Source: Prochlorothrix hollandica PCC 9006 = CALU 1027 | GTDB taxonomy: Bacteria > Cyanobacteriota > Cyanobacteriia > Prochlorotrichales > Prochlorotrichaceae | Direction: 5' to 3' | NCBI RefSeq assembly: GCF_000332315.1 | Contig: NZ_KB235941.1 | Coordinates: 972,722 to 1,005,370 of the forward strand | DNA length: 32,649 bases | Shown here: in pieces, positions 1-6,544 of the stretch | Layout: each line of letters opens with the position of its first letter | Position numbering within the stretch: position 1 is the stretch's first letter | Translations under genes and position numbers: made by a program | Notes under the pieces: model-generated | What the model saw: only the letters and a program-made list of their open reading frames with translations | What the model was told of the DNA's origin: nothing | Database searches by the model: none

Positions 1-96
1 GACCATGCCTGAAAGGGTTTCTGCTTGCTGTAAGCTGCCGATCTGTTTTTCCCACTCTGAGAGGGAGGCCACAGGAAGTTCAATTTTTGTTACCAT
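1..96 (-). CDS. Partial hypothetical ORF running off the left edge
   Basis: An ATG at 96 opens a minus-strand frame that stays open for 32 codons to the window edge, beginning MVTKIELPVASLSEW. It overlaps the last 17 bases of the CHASE2 ORF in another frame, and no clear ribosome binding site precedes it. I do not recognise the protein. The fragment is hydrophilic, with no membrane segment or motif. It may be a real downstream gene, since the tail of the CHASE2 ORF is itself suspicious, or simply a short open frame. Confidence 0.35.
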   Translation of the reverse strand, partial: MVTKIELPVASLSEWEKQIGSLQQAETLSGMV

Positions 97-1309
97 GGTT
101 GTACATTTTTTGTTTTTCAGAGCGTCTCGATAGGGGCGCTCTTTCTCTTATTGTAGTACCCCCCCAACCTCTGGATGCGCCCCCCAACCCTGGGGCCACC
201 ACGGGCAGAATCCAGCCGATGTGGAAGCTGCCGTAGCTCACGACCGCCAATAGGCAGAGGATCAACCCCAACCCCAGCCAGGTGAGCCACGGTTGTTTGG
301 TGTAGGACAGTCCCAGGTTGACACTGGCGACGATGCCCAGGACGATCCAAACCCAGACGAGATAGCGGTTTACGGGGCGTAGTAGGTTGCGCCCATCCAG
401 GGCCGCGCTGATCATTTGACTGGTGAGGTTGGCATGGATGACGACACCGGGCATGAGGGGGGTGCTGTGGAGAACGCTGTTGTTGTAGGGGGTGCGGTGG
501 TTGTCGTTGAGGCTGGGGGCTTCGGAGCCGATCAGGACAATGCGATCGCGGAACAGATCCGGATCCAGATCCCCCGTCAGCACCTGGGTTAAGCTCACCG
601 TGGCAAAGCGATCGAGTCCGCCTCGGTAGTTCAGGAGAATTTGATAGCCCCCCAGTTCGTCCGGTTCATAGGCTCCAGCCCGACCCACCAAGGGCACAAA
701 GCGCCCTTTGCCCAGGCCATAAATGCTGCGATCGCTGTCAATCTCCGTCAGTTCCACCCCCTCATCGGCCAAGTAGCCCAGGGCCAGGGCTGCACCCAAG
801 CTGGTGCTGAGGGAACCGTCCGATCGTCCTAACAAAATCAAGGCGCGGCGAATTTTGCCATCCCGATCCAGCAGTAAGTCACTGGCGGCCACCTGACCTT
901 TGGCGGCTAGGATCGGCGGCGGAGCAATGGTGTCCCCAGCCACTTTTTCAATGGCGATGATGTTATCGTGGCTGGTCCAAAAGTCTTGGAGTTGGTCATG
1001 GCCGGGGTTGACCGGCAGATCCCGGTAGATGTCGAGACCGATGAGGCGAGGGGCTTGGGCTTGGATCTGGGTAAGGGCTTGGAGGAGGCGGGCATCGGTC
1101 ATGGGCCATTGCTGGACGTAGGTGATGTCGGCCTCGCTGATGCTGACGATGACAATGCGATCGTCCTGGGGTTCTGGCGATCGCACACTAAAGGCTTGAT
1201 CCACCACAATCCAGTCCAAGGTTCGTAGCCAGCCATTGTCCTGGATTACCAGCACCACGACTGCGATCAGCACTGTTAGTCCGAAAAAACTGCGTTGCTT
1301 ACTGTTCAA
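80..1309 (-). CDS. CHASE2 domain membrane protein lacking an output domain
   Basis: A protein of 409 residues with an N-terminal membrane helix (about 8-23), a long extracytoplasmic CHASE2 sensor domain (about 30-305; motifs DRIVIVSISEADI, GLDIYRDLP, RDRIVLIGSEAPS) and three C-terminal membrane helices (about 315-378). CHASE2 is an extracellular sensory domain, in cyanobacteria usually followed by a cyclase, kinase or diguanylate cyclase module. Here the ORF stops about 30 residues after the last helix with a basic tail of no recognised domain. The nucleotide sequence at the end of the helices has G-rich runs (C runs on the plus strand near 167-185), so a frameshift could have altered the tail; one base fewer would end the protein at a TAA at 148-150. 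No effector domain is visible in either frame before the edge. The gene probably encodes a stand-alone sensor or a truncated relic. Confidence 0.8.
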   Translation of the reverse strand: MNSKQRSFFGLTVLIAVVVLVIQDNGWLRTLDWIVVDQAFSVRSPEPQDDRIVIVSISEADITYVQQWPMTDARLLQALTQIQAQAPRLIGLDIYRDLPVNPGHDQLQDFWTSHDNIIAIEKVAGDTIAPPPILAAKGQVAASDLLLDRDGKIRRALILLGRSDGSLSTSLGAALALGYLADEGVELTEIDSDRSIYGLGKGRFVPLVGRAGAYEPDELGGYQILLNYRGGLDRFATVSLTQVLTGDLDPDLFRDRIVLIGSEAPSLNDNHRTPYNNSVLHSTPLMPGVVIHANLTSQMISAALDGRNLLRPVNRYLVWVWIVLGIVASVNLGLSYTKQPWLTWLGLGLILCLLAVVSYGSFHIGWILPVVAPGLGGASRGWGGTTIRERAPLSRRSEKQKMYNHGNKN

Positions 1310-1323
1310 GACCCATCTGCCCT

Positions 1324-1378
1324 AGGAGTTGCATAGGAGTTGCATAGGAGTTGCATAGGAGTTGCATAGGAGTTGCAT
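1324..1378. repeat. 11-bp tandem repeat, five copies
   Basis: Five perfect head-to-tail copies of AGGAGTTGCAT fill these bases, directly upstream of the CHASE2 gene (its start codon ends at 1309). Such short direct repeats in a 5' region may be neutral slippage products or may carry operator half-sites. No coding function is supported. Confidence 0.95.
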
Positions 1379-1536
1379 AATTAACGGTTGGCGATCCCTG
1401 GCCTTGCCCCGGTTTTGGCGATCGCCCGGTGGCCCTCCTCATAACCGTGGGGTATGTTTCCAGTACTATACTGCCTAAGATCCGGGCTTCCCAACCAGCG
1501 GGTAACCGGGTAGCACGGATCCCAACCTTATTCACG

Positions 1537-1612
1537 ACAGCAATCCCAAATGGGTCGCGTGGTGTGCGATCTCCGGGCGCACACTCCACAGAGGGTTTCA
1601 GCCATCGAGATC
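1537..1612 (+). repeat. MITE-like element, copy A (3' end missing)
   Basis: This copy begins ACAGCAATCCCAAATGGGTC and ends in a CAGCCATCGAGATCC block, matching copy B at 1617-1739. The right terminal repeat is absent, because copy B begins immediately after it. An internal hairpin-like segment (GTGGTGTGCG ... CGCACACTCCAC) is kept. Confidence 0.75.
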
Positions 1613-1616
1613 CTTA

Positions 1617-1739
1617 TACAGCAGTCCTAAATGGGTCGTGTGGTGTGCCCCCTCCGGGGACACACCACACCAAGGGTTTCAGCCATCGAGATTCCTACAA
1701 CTGATTTAGGGTTGCTGTAACTGATTTAGGATTGCTGTA
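1617..1739 (+). mobile_element. MITE-like element, copy B
   Basis: The left end reads TACAGCAGTCCTAAAT and the right end at 1704-1719 reads ATTTAGGGTTGCTGTA, near-perfect inverted repeats of 16 bases; the right end is then duplicated at 1720-1739. Inside is a hairpin of GTGTGGTGTG with CACACCACAC. There is no transposase. TA at both outer ends fits the TA target duplication of IS630/Tc1-mariner elements, so this may be a MITE mobilised by such an enzyme (inference). Together with copy A and the 11-bp repeats it fills the 457-base gap upstream of pfkA, where I see no further gene. Confidence 0.75.
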
Positions 1740-1766
1740 GCACTTCTTAATGTATAGGAATCTACC

Positions 1767-2909
1767 ATGAAAAAAATTGGAATCCTGACCAGTGGCGGAG
1801 ACTGCCCTGGACTCAATGCGGTTATTCGTGCCGTTGTGAAGTCAGCAACCCGTCGGGGCTGGGATGTTTATGGAATTCCCAGGGGCACCGATGGTTTTAT
1901 CCAAATTTACAACGGCCAATGTCAGCCCGCCGACCTCAAACTGCGGGAACATGGCTATGATATTCCCGGCGTGGTGCAGGGCTTGGATGTGCTGCAATTT
2001 CTCAGTGGCAGCATTTTAGGATCCCTCAGTAAGGGCAATCCCAACGAACCAGCGGTGGCCCAACAGGTGTTGGCGGGTTACGCCATGTTGGGGCTGGATG
2101 CCCTGGTGGTGGTGGGGGGCGATGGCAGCTTGGATATTATTTGCAACCTAGCGGCCCAGGGCAACTGGAATGTGATGGCGGTGCCCAAAACCATTGATAA
2201 TGACGTGCCCTTTACGGAGCAATCGGTGGGCTTTAGTACGGCGGTGGATACCGTCACCGATGCCCTCTATGACCTGACCTTCACGGCTGCTAGCCACGAT
2301 CGGGTCATGGTGGTGCAGGTGATGGGGCGGGATGCAGGGCACCTGGGGCTGAATGCGGGCATTGCCGGAGGGGCGGATGTGATCCTGATTCCGGAGCGTG
2401 CTCCCCAACTGACCCTGGCCGTTATTGATGCAGTTTGCCAGCATTTGGCCAAGATTCGCAGTGAGGGGCGTTTGTTTGCCCTGATGGTGGTGGCGGAGGG
2501 GGTGCGTAGCCCTGGGGGAACGTTAGAGCGAAATATTGGGGAGATTCTAGCCCAAGAGGTCTATGACCACAGTCGCAACCTCTGTAAGGCTGGCCATGCA
2601 GCCTTTTGCGCCATGGAAGCGGTGGATACCCGATCGACGGTGTTGGGCCATATCCAACGCAGTGGCACTCCCTCCGCCTTCGATCGCCTCTTGGCCACCT
2701 CCTATGGCACCAAAGCCGTGGAACTGATTGCCGCCGGTCAACGCAATCAAATGGTGGTGTGGCAAGGGGGGCAGGTGCAGGTCAAAGCCCTGGAGGAGGT
2801 GTTGCCGGTCATTCGTCAGTGCCATCAGGACAACCGCTGTGCCGGTCCTGTGACTTCAGACTCGGCCTTAGTCCAGGTGGCCCAAGCCATTGGCATTTAC
2901 GTGGGTTAG
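1767..2909 (+). CDS. pfkA: 6-phosphofructokinase
   Basis: A 380-residue PfkA-family protein that phosphorylates fructose 6-phosphate to the 1,6-bisphosphate in glycolysis. Visible motifs: SGGDCPGLNAVIRA at 9-22 (nucleotide loop), GGDGS at 117-121, PKTIDND at 140-146 containing the catalytic aspartate (Asp144), MGRDAGHLGL, and a C-terminal HIQRSGTPSAFDR. In the family, Gly at the last G of GGDG is associated with ATP use, whereas Lys before TIDND (in place of Gly) is common in group III and PPi-type enzymes. The G/K combination seen here is the mixed type, so the phosphoryl donor should not be assumed. The ATG is preceded by TAGGA. The last 42 bases overlap the 3' end of the convergent response-regulator gene. 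The upstream region is full of MITE-like repeats. Confidence 0.95.
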   Translation: MKKIGILTSGGDCPGLNAVIRAVVKSATRRGWDVYGIPRGTDGFIQIYNGQCQPADLKLREHGYDIPGVVQGLDVLQFLSGSILGSLSKGNPNEPAVAQQVLAGYAMLGLDALVVVGGDGSLDIICNLAAQGNWNVMAVPKTIDNDVPFTEQSVGFSTAVDTVTDALYDLTFTAASHDRVMVVQVMGRDAGHLGLNAGIAGGADVILIPERAPQLTLAVIDAVCQHLAKIRSEGRLFALMVVAEGVRSPGGTLERNIGEILAQEVYDHSRNLCKAGHAAFCAMEAVDTRSTVLGHIQRSGTPSAFDRLLATSYGTKAVELIAAGQRNQMVVWQGGQVQVKALEEVLPVIRQCHQDNRCAGPVTSDSALVQVAQAIGIYVG

Positions 2910-4502
2910 TGCCAGGGATGGCAGTGTCCCGCATCGGGTTCCTGTGACGGGGGAAACGGCAGGGGCAGGAAGGGACTGAACAGGACGGGAGCCGGTGTCT
3001 AGGGGCAGTTCCCGCACCATGATCACCACCTCGTCGGCATCCCCACAGGGCACTATGCGCACTTCCTTCCGCAATACCTGCCCCTCCACCTCTAGGAACT
3101 GCTCATAGATTTGGAGGGTTTGGCTGTCTAGGGCTAGGGCTGCGTAGTGGAGATATTGCTGGGCAATGGGGGGGGAGAAAACATCAAACACGGTGTTGGC
3201 TTCCAGGGGAGCCTTGGGGGGCAAGATCATGCCCCGATCGCAGTCATTGAGAAAGTCTAAATAGCGCCCGTCTCGGTGTATGTGAATCACCAGGTCAGGA
3301 CAAGCCCACAAAATAGCCTCAAGCTGATGCTGCTGTTGTTGGAGCCGCTGTTGACTGAGGTCTAAATCCTTCTGCTGTTGGGTCACTTGGCGTTGCAGGA
3401 AGTTATTGAGTTGCGCTTGATACTGATACAACTCCGCCTGTTGAATAGCGATGGTGAGATGGATGGCAAGTTCCTGGAGTAGGTTAATTTCCAGGGGTTC
3501 CCAGGAGCGACTGCCCTCGCATTGATGCACCATCAGCAACCCCCAGGGATAGCGCTGGGGATTTTTCTGATGATCCAAGAGGGAGCAGGTCAAGGGGAAG
3601 CTGGTGGGGTTGAGGGTTGAGTCTGGCCGATCGCCCCCGGAGCAATCTACCCAAATGGGCACCACATGGAGGGACTTCACCTGCCACTGGGCCAGGATTT
3701 CCAGGGGATAGGTGGCAAAAAAGCTTTGATTCTGCCAGTGGGCAGTGGTATTGTGGGTCTCGGTTTCCCAAATATCTTGGTGAAGCTGCTGGAAAATGGC
3801 ATCGAGGGACGGGTCTGGGACTGCAACCCAGGCATCTGGCCCTAGGGTTTGACCGAGGCTTTGGGTCCATGCCTCCTGCACCGATTCCGCCACCACTGTA
3901 CTGCTGCCATCGGTGGCAAACTGCAAGACTAGGACCCGATCGGCCTTCAAACAGTGGCCCAGGGCTTGGACGGTGGTGTCTAAAATATTCGAGAGTTCCA
4001 GGGATTGGAGAATCCGCAGCGCCAGGTCTTTAGTCAGTTGTTGTTGGTTTTGTTGCTGTTGCAGCGATCGCCGCATCCCAGCCTCCTCCAACACCTTTTT
4101 GAGGGTTCGTTGGAGGAGATCCGGTGTCACCTGATCCTTCACCAGATAGTCTTGTATTCCCGCTTGAATGGCTTCCACGGCCATGGCCTGATCCCGATGC
4201 TTGGTCATCATGACGGTGGGGGGCATGGTGTACCCTAGACTGTCTTTGAGCAGGGCAAAGAGGTCGATGCCATCGTAGTCTGGCAGGAAATAGTCTAATA
4301 AAATGACATCCGGCTGGCATTGTTCACAAAAAGATAGGGCTTCCTCCCCTGTTTCTGCCTCTAAGATGGTATAGCGATCGCTCTGGGACTGCAGATAGCG
4401 GTGACAAACTTGGCGATCGGCTAAGGAGTCATCCACCAATAGAATAATGTAGGGAACAGCCATAGATCTGGGGATATTAAAAGATTTTAGTAATTCATTC
4501 AA
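2868..4502 (-). CDS. Response regulator with REC, GAF and PAS domains
   Basis: A protein of 544 residues. An N-terminal receiver domain (about 17-140) has the acidic pair Asp24-Asp25, the phosphoacceptor Asp70 in VILLDYFLP, the MMTKHRD segment and the conserved Lys in YLVKDQ. A Gln-rich helical linker follows, then a GAF domain (about 165-365; LDTTVQALGHCLKADRVLVLQF, WGLLMVHQC), a second Gln-rich coiled coil, and a PAS domain (about 395-505; ACPDLVIHIHRDGRYLDFL, VVIMVREL). There is no kinase, DNA-binding, GGDEF or cyclase output, so it probably signals by protein contact. An internal ATG at 4463 would place the phosphoacceptor at residue 57, the usual number; neither start has a clear ribosome binding site. 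The C-terminus overlaps pfkA by 42 bases. The PAS domain resembles that of the cyclase at 26946. Confidence 0.85.
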   Translation of the reverse strand: MNELLKSFNIPRSMAVPYIILLVDDSLADRQVCHRYLQSQSDRYTILEAETGEEALSFCEQCQPDVILLDYFLPDYDGIDLFALLKDSLGYTMPPTVMMTKHRDQAMAVEAIQAGIQDYLVKDQVTPDLLQRTLKKVLEEAGMRRSLQQQQNQQQLTKDLALRILQSLELSNILDTTVQALGHCLKADRVLVLQFATDGSSTVVAESVQEAWTQSLGQTLGPDAWVAVPDPSLDAIFQQLHQDIWETETHNTTAHWQNQSFFATYPLEILAQWQVKSLHVVPIWVDCSGGDRPDSTLNPTSFPLTCSLLDHQKNPQRYPWGLLMVHQCEGSRSWEPLEINLLQELAIHLTIAIQQAELYQYQAQLNNFLQRQVTQQQKDLDLSQQRLQQQQHQLEAILWACPDLVIHIHRDGRYLDFLNDCDRGMILPPKAPLEANTVFDVFSPPIAQQYLHYAALALDSQTLQIYEQFLEVEGQVLRKEVRIVPCGDADEVVIMVRELPLDTGSRPVQSLPAPAVSPVTGTRCGTLPSLALTHVNANGLGHLD

Positions 4503-4675
4503 GTAACGATTCAGGGTTCAACGGGGGAATGTGGGTTTCAGGCTCTGAAAGTCTAGGATCGTCGCACTTCGGATCATTTTAGCCCTCGATCGGAGGGCTG
4601 AAACGTACTAACTTCGTACCTCCCCGAACGGTTACTTCATTCAAAGCGGATATCTCTATAAAGTTACAACAAAGT

Positions 4676-4760
4676 TACAGCAATCCTAAGTCAGTTGTCA
4701 GGATCTCGATGGTTTAAACCCTCCGGGCGCACACCACATGACCCGTTTTGGACTGCTGTA
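4676..4760 (-). mobile_element. MITE-like element, copy C (inverted)
   Basis: Read on the minus strand, this 85-base segment starts TACAGCAGTCC and ends GGATTGCTGTA. In between it carries the GGGTC-TGTGGTGTGCGCCC block, the CCATCGAGATCC block and the ACAACTGACTTAGG block of copy B. TA dinucleotides flank both ends. Related AT-rich sequence (CTATAAAGTT) occurs on both sides, which may reflect a duplicated target. Confidence 0.75.
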
Positions 4761-4826
4761 TCTATAAAGTTAAGGTTGAAACAGCTTTTAAATGGGTTGA
4801 TTTCATCGCTGTCTACTGATGTAGAT

Positions 4827-4874
4827 GGGGCGCATTGAGAGGGGCGCATTGAGAGGGGCGCATTGAGAGGGGCA
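4827..4874. repeat. 14-bp tandem repeat, three full copies
   Basis: Perfect head-to-tail copies of GGGGCGCATTGAGA at 4827-4840, 4841-4854 and 4855-4868, followed by a partial fourth (GGGGCA). Confidence 0.95.
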
Positions 4875-5295
4875 CCTTAAATCATTCCCAGGGTTGTTCC
4901 AGTGCCAACGCGGGAATCAAGGTTGTCGGGGGCGGCAGCGCAACTTTACCCCAGTCATCAAGGCACCCAATCTGGGGAGGGAGACCAATGAATGGATCCT
5001 CTGTCCCGTTTTTCAAGGGGTGAATTTTCAAGGGGTGAATCGGAGTCTGCGATCGCACGATCCGACCCACCCCTAGCCCCAACCTGGAGGGGAATACGAG
5101 CCGATATTCTCCCTGGCGGGAGGTGATGCCCTGAGCTTGCTGAAGGGGGGGAGGGGTCGGAAAACTGCCTAGGGTCCTCAAGACTCCGTGGCTGTTCTGG
5201 GTCGGGTCTAGCAGCCCATGGTGGATGCCCTAGCCCGATCGAGCGGATATCCCCCCTTGGTTCATAATTATTAGGTATTAACTGCGGATTTTGCT

Positions 5296-6069
5296 ATGGA
5301 TGTTTGGCTAAACCCCTGGACGATCGCCCTGATCCTCAATACCGGTTTAATTGCCTTTGCCCTTGTTGCCCCTAAAAAGCTGCTGACCCCGGCGGGGTAT
5401 GGCCATGCTTGGGCCTTGGGGGTGTTGGTGTGGGGAACCTTAGGCTGGCAGGGCTATGGGGTGGTGATGTTTTACTTTTTGGTGGGATCCGGGGTGACCC
5501 GCATTGGCATGGCGGAAAAAGAAGCCGCTGGTATTGCGGAAGGGCGATCGGGGATGCGCGGCCCAGAGAATGTCTGGGGTTCAGCCTTGACGGGCACCCT
5601 CTGCGGCTTGGGCATCTTGGCCCTGTCCTATGGCCAACCCGATGCCCAACCCGATACCTCCTCTCCGTGGATTCCCCTGTTGGCCCTGGGCTATGTGGCG
5701 AGTTTCGCCACCAAGCTTTCGGATACCACCGCTAGCGAAGTGGGGAAAGCCTATGGTCGCCGCACCTTTTTGATCACCACCCTGCGCCCTGTTCCCCGGG
5801 GCACCGAGGGAGCCGTGAGCCTGGAGGGAACCCTGGCGGGGCTGGGGGCTTCTGTGGTGTTGGCGTTGGTGGGCTGGGGGGTGGGTTTGGTGGGGCTGGG
5901 GGGGGTGCTGATCTGTGTCCTTGCTGCCTTTGTGGCCACTACCGTGGAAAGCCTGATCGGGGCCACGCTGCAAAGCCAATGGCGCTGGCTGACCAATGAA
6001 GTGGTTAATTTAATCAACACCACGGTGGGGGCACTGGTGGCGATCGCCCTGGGGGTAGCGGTTCTTTAG
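5296..6069 (+). CDS. DUF92/TIGR00297 membrane protein, VTE6-like phytyl-phosphate kinase
   Basis: A 257-residue polytopic membrane protein (about six helices). Family hallmarks are KKLLTPAGYGHAWALG near residue 28, a FYFLVGSGVTRIG segment, and the signature TKLSDTTASEVGKAYGRRT followed by LITTLRPVPRGTEGAVSLEG. Members of this family from plants and cyanobacteria (VTE6) phosphorylate phytyl phosphate to phytyl diphosphate, salvaging phytol from chlorophyll turnover for tocopherol and phylloquinone synthesis. The enzyme assignment is by family; the sequence itself shows only the family. The gene stands alone, with repeats on both sides. Confidence 0.85.
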   Translation: MDVWLNPWTIALILNTGLIAFALVAPKKLLTPAGYGHAWALGVLVWGTLGWQGYGVVMFYFLVGSGVTRIGMAEKEAAGIAEGRSGMRGPENVWGSALTGTLCGLGILALSYGQPDAQPDTSSPWIPLLALGYVASFATKLSDTTASEVGKAYGRRTFLITTLRPVPRGTEGAVSLEGTLAGLGASVVLALVGWGVGLVGLGGVLICVLAAFVATTVESLIGATLQSQWRWLTNEVVNLINTTVGALVAIALGVAVL

Positions 6070-6080
6070 GCCATGTCTAA

Positions 6081-6094
6081 CCGCAATGCCTAAC
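6081..6094 (+). repeat. Left flanking direct repeat of the 129-bp array
   Basis: CCGCAATGCCTAAC at this position recurs with one mismatch as CCGCGATGCCTAAC at 6536-6549, on the other side of the array. The pair looks like a duplicated target site or a recombination footprint. The right copy contains the stop codon of the gene at 6545-8347. Confidence 0.7.
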
Positions 6095-6103
6095 TGAAGA
6101 ATT

Positions 6104-6535
6104 GCACTCGACAATCCCAATTTATATCCCCCTGGGAGCGCCGACTTGTAGTCGGCTCCGGGTCGAGTGCAACTCGACAATCCCAGGCTTGGGAGCGTCG
6201 GCTTTGGGTCGAGTACAACTCGACAATCCCAGCAACTCGACAATCCCAGCAACTCGACAATCCCAATTTATATCCTCCTGGGAGCGCCGACTTGTAGTCG
6301 GCTCCGGGTCGAGTGCAACTCGACAATCCCAGGCGTGGGAGCGTCGGCTTCGGGTCGAGTACAACTCGACAATCCCAGCAACTCGACAATCCCAATTTAT
6401 ATCCTCCTGGGAGCGCCGACTTGTAGTCGGCTCCGGGTCGAGTGCAACTCGACAATCCCAGGCGTGGGAGCGTCGGCTTTGGGTCGAGTACAACTCGACA
6501 ATCCCAGCAACTCGACAATCCCAGCAACTCGACAA
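6104..6535. repeat. 129-bp tandem repeat array with 17-bp sub-repeats
   Basis: Three long units, anchored by TTTATATCC at 6121, 6267 and 6396 (spacings 146 and 129 bases; the difference is one extra 17-base sub-repeat CAACTCGACAATCCCAG). Each unit contains a perfect hairpin GCCGACTTGTAGTCGGC (7-bp stem) and a GGGTCGAGT block complementary to the ACTCGAC of the sub-repeat. Because 129 is divisible by three, frames stay open on both strands; these are not genes. Confidence 0.95.
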
Positions 6536-6544
6536 CCGCGATGC

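Larger units (their letters stand above)
4503..5295. other. Intergenic region rich in repeats, no supported gene
   Basis: Between the divergently transcribed response regulator and the DUF92 gene lie an inverted repeat at 4581-4599 (AGCCCTC with GAGGGCT, five-base loop), a MITE-like element (4676-4760), a 14-bp tandem repeat (4827-4874) and a direct duplication of TTTTCAAGGGGTGAA around 5010-5040. Promoters for both flanking genes must lie here, but I cannot place them. A 99-codon minus-strand frame at 4882-5181 has no recognisable features. Confidence 0.7.

Noticed and set aside
4882-5181. 99-codon minus-strand ORF in the intergenic region
   Set aside because: No family resemblance, Pro-rich and internally repetitive composition, and no ribosome binding site.
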